DNA of 45,189 nucleotides, taken from the NCBI RefSeq assembly GCF_015207455.1, contig NZ_JADEWV010000030.1, positions 1 to 45,189 of the forward strand, read 5' to 3'. The position numbers were made by a program, and so were the translations under genes. The notes beneath the pieces were generated by a model that saw nothing but the letters and a program-made list of their open reading frames with translations, did not search any database and was not told the DNA's origin. Positions 25,027 to 33,726 of this stretch are shown in pieces (within the stretch, counting starts at the first letter, position 1; each line of letters begins with the position of its first letter). The stretch is from Microcoleus sp. LEGE 07076. GTDB lineage: Bacteria > Cyanobacteriota > Cyanobacteriia > Cyanobacteriales > Microcoleaceae.

Positions 25027-26493
25027 ATGAGTTCCAACGATCGCAAAACAAAACTAGAATACGGCGATTTTCAGACACCTCCAGCATTAGCCGAGATGGT
25101 GTGTAGAAAATTAGTAGAACTTAATGTTAATCCAAGTACCATCATTGAGCCGACGTGCGGTGTCGGTAATTTTATTGAAGCTGCTGCACGTTCGTTTCCA
25201 TCCGCAGCCAAGATTATCGGGGTTGAAATCAATCAAAATTACTTAACACAAATCAGACTAAATAAACAATTATTTCAGGATGGAAGATGCGATATCTGGC
25301 ACGGAGATTTCTTTCAATTTGATTGGGAATCATTAATCAATCAATCCACCGCTCGACTGCTGGTACTCGGCAACTTTCCTTGGGTGACAAACTCGCAACA
25401 AGGAACTATTGGCGGCAGCGAAAATTTACCTAAAAAAAACAACTTTCAAAATCACAAAGGCTTAGATGCTCTCACAGGTAAGAGTAACTTTGATATCTCA
25501 GAATGGATGCTGATTAAGGCAGTGCAGTGGCTGCAAAACCGGGATGCCGATCTCGCGATGCTTTGTAAGACTTCGACTGCGAGAAAGTTATTGAATTACC
25601 TTCATTCTCAAAAATTAAATCTCGCTGAATGTGCAACTTACACAATAGATGCTAAAAAATATTTTGATGCAAATGTTGATGCTTGTTTGTTAGTCTGCAA
25701 ATTTGATGCTGATTCGCAAAACTACTTTTGTGATGTATTTAGCAGTTTAGAAACTTCGGACTGTCACCGAATCGGATATCACAATAATCTCCTAGTTAAG
25801 GATATAGATGCTTTCAGTAAATTGAGCGATCTATATGCGGTGAATTCAGGGATGAAATGGCGATCGGGCGTCAAGCATGACTGCTCGAATGTGATGGAGT
25901 TTCGGAAAATTGATAATTTGTTTGTCAATGGATTTGGAGAAGCTGTCCAGCTTGAGGAAACTTATCTATTTCCGCTACTTAAAGGATCGGATGTTGCTCA
26001 AAATCGAATTAGTGATACCGATCGATATATCCTAGTTACTCAAAAAATCATCGGTGAATCAACCGAAAATATCAAAATTATAGCTCCTCAAACCTGGCGT
26101 TATCTAGAGAATTGCGGGCAATATCTAGATAATCGCAAAAGCAAAATTTATCAAAAAAACCCTCGATTTGCGATTTTTGGCGTGGGCGATTATAGTTTCA
26201 AACATTGGAAAATTGCGATTTGCGGGCTTTATAAAAAATTGGATTTTAGGTTAATCGGTGAAATAGCTAATAAACCTGCAATCTTCGATGATACTGTTTA
26301 CTTTCTCAGTTTTGACGACGAGGGAGTTGCACGTCAAACTTTTGAACTTTTGAATTCACCTGCTGCAATTAAGTTTTATTCGTCGATCGTATTTTGGGAT
26401 GAAAAGCGCCCGATTAAATCCAGTATTTTAAATTGTCTGAATCTGGCATTGCTGGCAGATTGGGAGTTTGTAACCGCCGATGCACGCAGATAA
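25027..26493 (+). CDS. N6-adenine-type DNA methyltransferase
   Basis: 488 residues with gamma-class order: FQTPPALAEMVC (motif X, 15-26), EPTCGVGNFIEAA (motif I, SAM binding, 41-53), IGVEINQNY (motif II), then the catalytic LGNFPWVTNS (motif IV, 114-123). Motif IV is NFPW instead of the usual NPPY/F/W, an odd substitution at the second position. The remaining 360 residues probably include the target-recognition region. No restriction endonuclease is adjacent; the only partner is the broken coiled-coil gene 23 bp upstream. The last seven codons (VTADARR and stop) come from a dispersed repeat, so the original C-terminus may have been replaced. Confidence 0.87.
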   Translation: MSSNDRKTKLEYGDFQTPPALAEMVCRKLVELNVNPSTIIEPTCGVGNFIEAAARSFPSAAKIIGVEINQNYLTQIRLNKQLFQDGRCDIWHGDFFQFDWESLINQSTARLLVLGNFPWVTNSQQGTIGGSENLPKKNNFQNHKGLDALTGKSNFDISEWMLIKAVQWLQNRDADLAMLCKTSTARKLLNYLHSQKLNLAECATYTIDAKKYFDANVDACLLVCKFDADSQNYFCDVFSSLETSDCHRIGYHNNLLVKDIDAFSKLSDLYAVNSGMKWRSGVKHDCSNVMEFRKIDNLFVNGFGEAVQLEETYLFPLLKGSDVAQNRISDTDRYILVTQKIIGESTENIKIIAPQTWRYLENCGQYLDNRKSKIYQKNPRFAIFGVGDYSFKHWKIAICGLYKKLDFRLIGEIANKPAIFDDTVYFLSFDDEGVARQTFELLNSPAAIKFYSSIVFWDEKRPIKSSILNCLNLALLADWEFVTADARR

Positions 26494-26503
26494 ACGCGGA
26501 TGG
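26472..26503 (+). repeat. AACCGCCGATGCACGCAGAT dispersed repeat at gene end
   Basis: It overlaps the end of the methyltransferase gene and supplies its last codons and stop. A related reverse copy is at 19351-19394. Confidence 0.6.
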
Positions 26504-26543
26504 ATAGAGATATAATTTCTATTATCGGTAATTCTGAAAACCT

Positions 26544-27083
26544 ATGACTCTAGCTTTACCCAAACTCGTAAACTTCGAGGAATTTGTGGAGTGGCTGCCT
26601 GAAAATTCGGCGGTACGCTACGAATTGCATAATGGAGATATTGTTGAGATGGCACAACCAGCAGGCGAACAGGAGGAAGTTACAGGCTTTCTGACAATCG
26701 AAATTGCTATTCAAATCAAACGTCTGGGATTGCCATACAGTATCCCCAACCAAGCGATAGTTAGGCCTCCTGAAAAAGATTCTGGTTATTTCCCTGATTT
26801 GTTGGTGCCAAATCGTGCAAATCTGGTAAACGAAACATTGTGGAAAAAACAGTCTATCCTCAGTTTGGGTGCATCGATACCGTTGGCGATCGAGGTTGTG
26901 TCAACAAATTGGCGCGATGATTACTATTTGAAATATGCTGATTATGAGGAGATGGGTATTGCTGAATATTGGATTGTGGATTATGCTGCGTTAGGCGGAC
27001 GTAATTTTATTGGCAATCCCAAACAACCGACTATTTCTGTGTGTAACTTGGTTGATGGTGAATATCAAATCGTCAATTTTTGA
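26544..27083 (+). CDS. Uma2 family (PD-(D/E)XK-fold) protein
   Basis: 179 residues of the large cyanobacterial Uma2/DUF820 family. It opens MTLALPKLVNFEEFVEWLPE and has the signatures RYELHNGDIVEM, YFPDLLVPN, IPLAIEVVSTNWRDDYYLKY and MGIAEYWIVDY. Asp of the PDLLV segment and Glu of AIEVVS correspond to the nuclease-fold acidic residues. Cellular role is unknown; these genes are numerous and often close to mobile or TA loci. Confidence 0.9.
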   Translation: MTLALPKLVNFEEFVEWLPENSAVRYELHNGDIVEMAQPAGEQEEVTGFLTIEIAIQIKRLGLPYSIPNQAIVRPPEKDSGYFPDLLVPNRANLVNETLWKKQSILSLGASIPLAIEVVSTNWRDDYYLKYADYEEMGIAEYWIVDYAALGGRNFIGNPKQPTISVCNLVDGEYQIVNF

Positions 27084-27193
27084 GAGGGCGATCGGATTGT
27101 GTCGAAAACTTTTCCCGCTCTGAACTTGACTGTTAACCAGATTTTTTAAGCTGGTTTAGTGTAAGCTGAATAAGTTGTAGATTGGGGAGTTTT

Positions 27194-27230
27194 AACCACA
27201 GAGAGCGCAGAGAGCGCAGAGTTAGAGAGG
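27194..27230 (+). repeat. AACCACAGAGAGCGCAGAGA dispersed repeat
   Basis: Purine-rich repeat with internal 9-bp periodicity (AGAGAGCGC), in the gap between convergent genes. Related copies: 14754-14780 and, reversed, 11388-11419. Confidence 0.6.
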
Positions 27231-27250
27231 AGAAAAATTAATAGTTTAGG

Positions 27251-28081
27251 CTACTCTTTATGACCGAATACGTAAAAAATGGTGACGTCGTTCCAAATTC
27301 CTTGTTCGGTTTGTAATGCTTCTAGTTCTGCCTCGAATTCAGTCTTTGCTTGGGCTAATTGTTCGGTTGAAAGTGTTGATAAGGGCGGCGGATATTGTCC
27401 GGGGGCGGGATGGGAATTTCCGAGCCACATTGATTTTGCTTTTTCTAAGCTGATATAGCTGCCGTCTTGCTCGATTTTAATTTCTACATTTTTAAAGCCT
27501 GCTTTTTCGAGTAAACTGCGGCATTTTTCAACGGTGCCTGTGGGTTTGCTCATATTGATGGAAATGCCGTATTTTTCGGCTACTTTCTGGGTGACAACTC
27601 CGCCTACAAAAGCGGTGTCGGCGAAGGCATGAATGCCGATGATTCCCCCTGGTTTGAGAAATGTGTGCCAGTGGGTGAGGGCTGCGTGCAAGTCGGACAT
27701 CCAAATGAAGGCTGAGGAGCAAAAAATGCGACCGCAACTATTAGCTGGAAAGTCGAGATTTTCGGCATCCGCTAGCAAAAATTCTGTATTGTTGAGATTT
27801 AATTCGAGAGCTTTGTTTCGAGCTACATCGAGCATTCCAGGCGAAATATCTACACCAATAACTCGGCCTTGGGCACCGACAATTTGAGCTGCTGCGATCG
27901 CCACATGGCCTGTTCCCGTTGCAATGTCTAAAACCTGGTGGCCCAAACTCACTCGCCCGTATTCTACCAGACGCTGAGCAATTTGTAAATGCCAGTCGCT
28001 ATTGTCATAACTTTGACTTCTGCGGGTGTACAAATCTGCAATTTCTTGCTTGTATTTGTCTAGCTTAGGTTGGTTGTTCAT
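27251..28081 (-). CDS. Class I SAM-dependent methyltransferase (UbiE-like)
   Basis: 276 residues. Rossmann-type motifs: VLDIATGTGHVAIAAAQIVG (motif I, about 50-69), VIGVDISPGMLDVARNKA (motif II), EFLLADAENLDFPANS (motif III) and LKPGGIIGIHAF (post-III). Methylates a small molecule or lipid; the substrate cannot be deduced. The start is the ATG at 28081. It stands alone, convergent with the Uma2 gene. Confidence 0.9.
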   Translation of the reverse strand: MNNQPKLDKYKQEIADLYTRRSQSYDNSDWHLQIAQRLVEYGRVSLGHQVLDIATGTGHVAIAAAQIVGAQGRVIGVDISPGMLDVARNKALELNLNNTEFLLADAENLDFPANSCGRIFCSSAFIWMSDLHAALTHWHTFLKPGGIIGIHAFADTAFVGGVVTQKVAEKYGISINMSKPTGTVEKCRSLLEKAGFKNVEIKIEQDGSYISLEKAKSMWLGNSHPAPGQYPPPLSTLSTEQLAQAKTEFEAELEALQTEQGIWNDVTIFYVFGHKE

Positions 28082-28392
28082 ATTTTTTCCGTAGAAATTC
28101 GCAGGCGAGATGTTTGTACTACATTACACCAGTTTCTGACAAATTTCCCCCTTTAATGTCACTAATAACAGTTACTAAACTTCTTTTTTGTTGGCGCATA
28201 CTTACAGCAGATTCCATGTATATGTGGTACATACAATTGCGGGGGAGATCCCGTTTCAGGTGCGTCTCCACCCGTAAAGAAGCAAGTTCTATTCAAGAAT
28301 AGCCAGCGTGGCACTTTACGGATTCACACCAGACAATTAAGGCTGCTACTGTACTTGATAAACCTGGAATATGCTGTATCTCATTTATACTC

Positions 28393-28512
28393 ATAGCAAA
28401 TCCGGGTAACATACCCGCTTTACGATTCTGCGGTTGAAACTGCCAAAAAGTCAAACGATGTCTGCCGGAGGCCTACTGGTTCACAAAGGAGATTAAAACC
28501 CGGATTTGGTAT
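28393..28512 (+). mobile_element. 120-bp MITE-like element (repeat B, intact ends)
   Basis: Terminal inverted repeats ATAGCAAATCCGGGT (28393-28407) and ACCCGGATTTGGTAT (28498-28512) match at 14 of 15 positions. The internal stem GCGGTTGAAACTGC is shared with the copy at 16592-16699. No open frame of note; a transposase would have to act in trans. Confidence 0.75.
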
Positions 28513-28610
28513 GACTCGTTTAGTTGACTCCCAACTGTTTTTTTGAGTGGAATGGGCTTGAGTAAAAATACTTTTCATTTCGTCATATTTATAAGTTCAC
28601 ATAAGACAGT

Positions 28611-28636
28611 AATCCCGCCACCTTGGTAGCGGGATT
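28611..28636 (-). terminator. Hairpin downstream of the hemerythrin-like gene
   Basis: Perfect 8-bp stem AATCCCGC/GCGGGATT, 62 bp after the stop codon on the gene's strand. There is no T-run, so terminator function is only moderately supported. Confidence 0.5.
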
Positions 28637-28697
28637 GATAGGTTGCAGTTTAGCTATTCTCTAGTTTTGCTAGAGTAGAAATTAGCGGGCTGCTAAA

Positions 28698-29726
28698 TTA
28701 ACTCATTTTAGCCATTTCTTGCTGGAGGGTGCTTTTGGCAGCTTTGAATTGAGTTGCCATTTGTTCCATTTGTGCTTCGCTCAGGTTGCTGCGAATTTGA
28801 GAGAACATATCGCTTTCTTCTTGCTTGACGTGATCCTGAACTGCTGTTTTTAGCTGTTTGATTTGGGCTTTGAAATCGGAAGAACTGGGGCTCATTGCCT
28901 TGATTTTGGCGAGCATTTGCTTCATTTCTGCTTGCTCGTTGTACAGTTCTTGGGTATCGGTGTAGTAGCTGCGAACTGCGGGATAAACAATTTGTTCTTC
29001 GGCTTCTGCGTGAACGCTTAAGTCTTTGTACAATTGACCGAAGAATTCTTGCAGTTTTTGTGGCTCTTCTGTTTTTTCGATTTCCATAAATAGGGTATCG
29101 ACTTTGCGGTGATCCATTGTGATGATTTCGGTGATGTTCATCTCATCTTTGGTGCGGGTAACTGCACCGCCGATGATGCCGCTCATCGCAGCGACGGCAT
29201 CTTGTACGCGAGCCCAAACGCCTTGGTCGGGGTCTTTTCCGGTGAGTTCGCGCACGCCTAAAATTTCGAGCACTCCTTTGAGCTGTTCTTGGTGAGCGCG
29301 GTTTTCAAAGTTAACTGTGTTGAGGGGAGTAATGGCGGCTTCGATGTCGGCTCCGACTACTTGAGCGGCTTTGTGAATTAACATACCGGCCATTGTTTGT
29401 TGGTGTTTGAGCAGTTCGTGCTGGCCGACTTTTTCAAACATTGTGAGTTCGGAACCTTCCATGAGTTTCTGAACTTCTTCGATCATTTTTGTGGTGGTTT
29501 CTCTCGGTTCAGTTTGAATGCCGTATTGGACGATCGTGGTTTCCAATACGCCCAAGTTTTTGCGATCGTCCTCCAGCATATCCCGGAAGCGATCGCACAG
29601 TTCGGAGTCGTTGCAGGAATTGATGAACAATTGTTCGTTGGCTATCAGCAGATTTTGCAGGGCTTTCATGTCTGCTAATTTCATCGCGATCGCTTGGCGC
29701 TTGGTATCTTCTAAGGTAGCTACCAT
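28698..29726 (-). CDS. Hemerythrin HHE domain-containing protein
   Basis: 342 residues, mostly helical. The C-terminal half carries an HHE cation-binding domain: TMDHRKVDTLFMEIEK (H206), LSVHAEAEEQIVYPAV (H239, E243), and QDHVKQEESDMF. Such four-helix bundles bind a diiron centre and can sense oxygen, NO or iron. The N-terminal 160 residues form another helical unit (HELLKHQQTMAGMLIHKAAQ) that may be a second bundle. ATG 29726 with AGGAGA upstream. Single gene, no operon partner. Confidence 0.9.
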   Translation of the reverse strand: MVATLEDTKRQAIAMKLADMKALQNLLIANEQLFINSCNDSELCDRFRDMLEDDRKNLGVLETTIVQYGIQTEPRETTTKMIEEVQKLMEGSELTMFEKVGQHELLKHQQTMAGMLIHKAAQVVGADIEAAITPLNTVNFENRAHQEQLKGVLEILGVRELTGKDPDQGVWARVQDAVAAMSGIIGGAVTRTKDEMNITEIITMDHRKVDTLFMEIEKTEEPQKLQEFFGQLYKDLSVHAEAEEQIVYPAVRSYYTDTQELYNEQAEMKQMLAKIKAMSPSSSDFKAQIKQLKTAVQDHVKQEESDMFSQIRSNLSEAQMEQMATQFKAAKSTLQQEMAKMS

Positions 29727-30032
29727 CTCTCGTGTCTCCTCTCAATGTCTTTAGTGTTCTTACATCTTTTAATTTATTGAAATATTCCGAATGCTTCCTC
29801 TTTCTCGCGACTGATTCGTTAATATCCCGCGCAACCTATTGACTTTTGAGCAAAAAAATGGTATGTATTTGAGGCTGCTTGAAAAAAAGCAAAGATTATT
29901 TCCTAAATCACAACCGCTGACTGACAACTGACAAGTGAAAACTGAGTTTTGTATCAATTAATCCCGATCGCACAGCTATTAAGCGCTACGATGGTTGCAG
30001 CCGAAGTTAACTAAAGTTTAAGAATAACTAGC
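29727..30032. other. Divergent intergenic region
   Basis: 306 bp between the hemerythrin-like gene and the M16 peptidase gene. An imprecise heptamer array of ACTGACA units occurs at about 29918-29942. No gene is seen. Confidence 0.6.
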
Positions 30033-31307
30033 TTGTCTCAACTGCTCGCTGCTTTAGAGTTCCCAGCCACTGTCTGGAAGCTGCACAATGGGTTAACAGT
30101 CATTCACCAGCGCCTGGAGGCCACACCGGTGGTTGCACTAGACGTGTGGGTGAAGGCTGGCGCTACGCTGGAGCCGGATTCTTGGTCGGGAATGGCTCAT
30201 TTTTTAGAACACATGATATTTAAAGGGACTGATTCGATCGCCCCTGGAGAATTTGACCGGGTAATCGAAAATCGCGGCGGTGTCGCCAATGCAGCTACAA
30301 GTCACGACTACGCGCATTTTTTTGTCAACGCTGCGGCTGATTCTTTAGCAGAAACTGCACAACCGCTGGCAGAATTGCTGTTGCGGGCTTCGATTCCCGA
30401 TGGGGAATTCGATCGCGAGCGAGATGTGGTACTAGAAGAAATCCGCCAAGCTCAAGACAATCCCGATTGGCTGGGTTTCCAAGCAATGATGGAAACAGTT
30501 TACCAGCGGCATCCCTACAGACGATCGGTACTAGGAACCGAAGAGTTGCTGATGTCGCGAACTCCCCACGAAATGCGCTGTTTCCACAGATCGCACTATC
30601 AGCCGGAAAATATGACTGTGGCTATAATCGGGGGAATTGATGAAGAAGAAGCTAGAGATATTACGGGTAAAGCATTCGATCGGTTTTCTGACAGGTGGGA
30701 TTGTCCCAAATTGGTAGCAGAGGCGGAACCGCCACTAGTAGAAATTCGCCGTCAGGAACTCCGTCTCCCCCGATTGGAACAAGCGCGGCTGATGATGGCC
30801 TGGACAGGGCCGGGAGTTGAACAGTTGCAAAGTGCTTGCGGCTTGGATTTGCTCTCGGTGTTGCTCGCAGACGGGCGGAGTTCGCGTTTGGTCAGGGAAC
30901 TGCGGGAAGAATTACAGTTAGTACAGGGGATCGAAAGCTCTTTCTCGCTGCAGCGGGAATCGAGTTTGTTTACTATTAGTGCAGTCTTGGAAGCCGATGA
31001 TGTCGAACAGGTGGAATCTCGGATTTGCGATCGGCTTTGGGAATTGCAATCTGAGCTGGTTTCGGAAGCAGAACTGATGCGCTGTAAGCGTTTGCTGTGC
31101 AATGACTTTGCTTTTTCGATCGAAACGCCGGGACAGCTAGCGGGTCTTTACGGATATTACAGTACGATCGCCACTGCCGAATTAGCGCTCAGCTATCCCA
31201 CCAGGATTAAAGCATTTAAGCCAGTAGACCTCCAGCGCCTAGCTCAACAATATCTCTCTCCCGGGCGCTATGCGGTAGTGGTACTCAAACCAGTCGGATC
31301 GCTTTAA
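30033..31307 (+). CDS. M16 family zinc peptidase, catalytic subunit
   Basis: 424 residues. The inverted zinc motif HFLEH (H56, E59, H60 in MAHFLEHMIFKGT) and the downstream glutamate in ERDVVLEEI (E136) are all present, so it should be active. The C-terminal half has LADGRSSRLVRELREELQLV but lacks the RGLAY substrate-binding signature. The only usable start is TTG 30033, directly after a TAG stop; no ATG fits before the conserved core. It pairs with the next M16 gene, 423 bp downstream. Confidence 0.93.
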   Translation: MSQLLAALEFPATVWKLHNGLTVIHQRLEATPVVALDVWVKAGATLEPDSWSGMAHFLEHMIFKGTDSIAPGEFDRVIENRGGVANAATSHDYAHFFVNAAADSLAETAQPLAELLLRASIPDGEFDRERDVVLEEIRQAQDNPDWLGFQAMMETVYQRHPYRRSVLGTEELLMSRTPHEMRCFHRSHYQPENMTVAIIGGIDEEEARDITGKAFDRFSDRWDCPKLVAEAEPPLVEIRRQELRLPRLEQARLMMAWTGPGVEQLQSACGLDLLSVLLADGRSSRLVRELREELQLVQGIESSFSLQRESSLFTISAVLEADDVEQVESRICDRLWELQSELVSEAELMRCKRLLCNDFAFSIETPGQLAGLYGYYSTIATAELALSYPTRIKAFKPVDLQRLAQQYLSPGRYAVVVLKPVGSL

Positions 31308-31730
31308 GCGAGTGAATCAGCGGTTGGGGTAAATAAACATTGCACATTCGGGCGCGACTCAAAGCCACCCCACAAGAGTGAGTTTGCAGGGTGCAGCACA
31401 CCGCACGGGTTGAGTGACGCTTAAATAAATCAAAAAAATATTTTTTCTACCGGATAGATAGTCGGTGTTGGTCGGGAATTTTCGGTGCTTGCGACACACC
31501 CGGAGAGGATAGATGTTGTTATATTTAGATGTTGTGTGTATTAGACCTCTCCGCGACTGGCCCGCACCCGGAGCCGATAAATTTTGTTACATTGAGATAT
31601 CGTGCGTCAAGCTCTACTCGGTCTGACAGCATACAAAATACCAAGGGAAAATATAAAAAAGGCGAGCGAGTATTTATCAGTTACCCATTGCCAATTCCCC
31701 ATTCCCAATTCCCAATTATCAACTAAATTA
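31308..31730. other. Gap between the two M16 genes
   Basis: 423 bp. The frame of the second peptidase stays open back to 31602, but that part is not family-like and includes a heptamer array (ATTCCCA units, 31689-31719) just before the true start. No separate gene is seen. The size of the gap suggests insertion of repeats into an operon. Confidence 0.6.
31689..31719. repeat. Heptanucleotide array (ATTCCCA)n
   Basis: Approximately four ATTCCCA-type units directly upstream of the second M16 start. Confidence 0.75.
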
Positions 31731-33002
31731 ATGATGAAAAATGAAGTCCAGCGCACGATTTTAGACAACGGTATCGTTGTCTTAGCAGCAGAAAATCCAG
31801 CAGCAGATATTATTGCAGCTAGAATATTCCTGCGCGCCGGTAGCCGCTGCGTACAGCCGGAAAAAGCAGGATTGTGTCACTTGCTGTCGGCGGTAATGAC
31901 TAAAGGCACCGATCGCCTGTCTTCGCTGGAAATTGCCGAACGTGTAGAATCTGTCGGAGCGAGGTTGAGTACCGACTCGACTACCGATTATTTTTTAGTA
32001 AGTTTGAAGACGGTTGCTGCGGATTTTCAGAATATTTTGGAGTTGGCTGCGGAATTGATGCGATCGCCAACTTTCCCGGAAGCTGAAGTCGAACTAGAAC
32101 GCCGCATTGCCATATCAGCAATTCGATCGCAGCAAGAACAGCCTTTTGCGATCGCCTTTAAGCAATTGCGACACGCGATGTACAAGGAACATCCCTATGC
32201 TTTCTCTACCTTGGGCACGGAAGCTACGATGTCAAACCTTACCAGAAACGATCTCGAACAGTTCCACAAAACTTATTTTCGTCCCGACAATGTAGTTATT
32301 TCTGTAGCCGGCAGAATATCGACAGAAGATGCGATCGCCCTGATCGATCGCACTTTTAAAGACTGGAAAGCGCCTTTAACGCCCATACCAACTTTAAGCT
32401 TCCCCCCCCTGTCACCCTCGCCTCAATCTGTTCTTAAGACCCAAGAAACACAGCAGTCAGTGATTATGCTGGGCTACCTCGCACCCTCTGTGAAAAATCC
32501 CGACTACGCAGCGATTAAATTGCTGAATACTTATTTGGGTAACGGTTTGTCGAGCCGGTTGTTTGTAGAATTGCGGGAAAAGCGGGGCTTGGCTTACGAT
32601 GTTTCCGCCCTTTACGCGACGCGCCTGGACATGGCTCAGTTTGTCGCGTACATGGGTACAGCGCCGGAAAATACGGTAACGGCTTTTGAAGGATTACGTA
32701 CTGAGGTCGATCGACTCGCCAACATCGAACTCAGCGAGGAAGAATTGCAAGCTTGCAAGAATAAAATGCTCGGTCAATATGCTTTAGGAAAACAAACTAA
32801 TTCCCAAATTGCTCAAGTTGTCGGCTGGTACGAAATTTTGGGATTGGGAATTAAATTTGACCAGGAATTTCAAGAAAAAATTGCACAAGTGACAAGTTCT
32901 GAAGCTCAGGAAGCTGCTAAGAAATACTTCATCGAACCGTATGTTTCTCTGGTGGGCCCGGAAGCAGCGATTACAGAATTGGGTGTCCCGGCTGTTTGTT
33001 GA
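31731..33002 (+). CDS. M16 family peptidase-like protein, non-catalytic partner
   Basis: 423 residues from ATG 31731 (MMKNEVQRTILDNG; ATG 31734 is equally possible). In place of the HxxEH zinc motif it has GLCHLLSAVMTKGTD, so zinc and the catalytic Glu are missing. The C-terminal half keeps SSRLFVELREKRGLAYDVSA, the Arg/Tyr signature that binds substrate in M16B alpha subunits. With the upstream gene it forms a complementary pair, as in heterodimeric processing peptidases (inference). The in-frame extension to 31602 is translated repeat sequence. Confidence 0.92.
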   Translation: MMKNEVQRTILDNGIVVLAAENPAADIIAARIFLRAGSRCVQPEKAGLCHLLSAVMTKGTDRLSSLEIAERVESVGARLSTDSTTDYFLVSLKTVAADFQNILELAAELMRSPTFPEAEVELERRIAISAIRSQQEQPFAIAFKQLRHAMYKEHPYAFSTLGTEATMSNLTRNDLEQFHKTYFRPDNVVISVAGRISTEDAIALIDRTFKDWKAPLTPIPTLSFPPLSPSPQSVLKTQETQQSVIMLGYLAPSVKNPDYAAIKLLNTYLGNGLSSRLFVELREKRGLAYDVSALYATRLDMAQFVAYMGTAPENTVTAFEGLRTEVDRLANIELSEEELQACKNKMLGQYALGKQTNSQIAQVVGWYEILGLGIKFDQEFQEKIAQVTSSEAQEAAKKYFIEPYVSLVGPEAAITELGVPAVC

Positions 33003-33726
33003 GAAACTTGGGCGATCGAACTTTTCTTTCATTTCGTTCGTTCAACAGCGGCATTAGTTTTAGAGCCATCACTATAGTAGGGCTTGTTGAAAAAGTCTTT
33101 TCATTAATGCCTTGATTCAGGAGTCATTCGATTTGAGATTTGAGATTTGAGATTGACCCCACGGATAAATTCGGGGGCTTGAGGATTTGAGATTTTCCAT
33201 GCTCCCGATTGATTCCACGGATAAATCCGCGGGCTTGTACCACAGGAGAAATTCGCAGGGTCAGGAGTCAGAAGTCAGAATTAGAGGAGGTAAGAATAGT
33301 CAGTAATTTTTGAAAGTGATTAACTTTTGATGGTGTAAAAGCTGATTTTTTGAGAGCATCTCATCAGAGTAAAAACACTTCTTTTGACTCCTTCTTTCTT
33401 CCTCTTTCCTCCTGTCTCGCAGTCTCGGGCCTTCAATTTCTAGCTGGGCTGCTTTCCGACAGAGATGCTCCCCATTTTTTGCACCTCCTTCACTTGTGTT
33501 CCCTCTCCATCCATTGAGTTATCTAGGTTTTTGGTTAAATCAGCAAGCCCTAAGTAGAAAGGCGTAAATATTTGTAGTTGGGATCGGGCAGGACTCAGGA
33601 GACAGAATGCAGGAGAGATTCGGGTTTTACCCTCATTTATTTTGATTCATATAGTTATGTTTTTTTCCACCGATTCACTAAGCATAAAATTATTTTTCAA
33701 GAAGTATAATGACGATAATTCCAACT
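33003..33726. other. Boundary region before the TA island
   Basis: 724 bp without a gene, mostly filled by the 475-bp element above. The last 170 bp is AT-rich and leads into the first DUF433 gene. Confidence 0.6.
33078..33552. mobile_element. 475-bp element with 13-bp terminal inverted repeats, no transposase
   Basis: The ends TAGGGCTTGTTGA (33078-33090) and TCAGCAAGCCCTA (33540-33552) are inverted repeats with one mismatch. Inside are GATTTGA heptamers (33129-33155), two copies of a segment containing CCACGGATAAAT and GGGCTTG (33158-33182 and 33212-33237), and AGTCAGA-type heptamers (33257-33279). No open frame is supported. It looks like a decayed insertion sequence or MITE; no clear target-site duplication is seen. 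Confidence 0.6.

Larger units (their letters stand above)
28082..28697. other. Intergenic region with MITE-like element
   Basis: 616 bp with no supported gene. It holds the 120-bp MITE-like repeat at 28393-28512 and a hairpin at 28611-28636. The first 120 bp should contain the promoter of the methyltransferase gene. Confidence 0.65.

Noticed and set aside
31602..31730. N-terminal extension of the second M16 protein
   Set aside because: The sequence is translated heptamer repeat and unlike the family; the conserved part starts at 31731.
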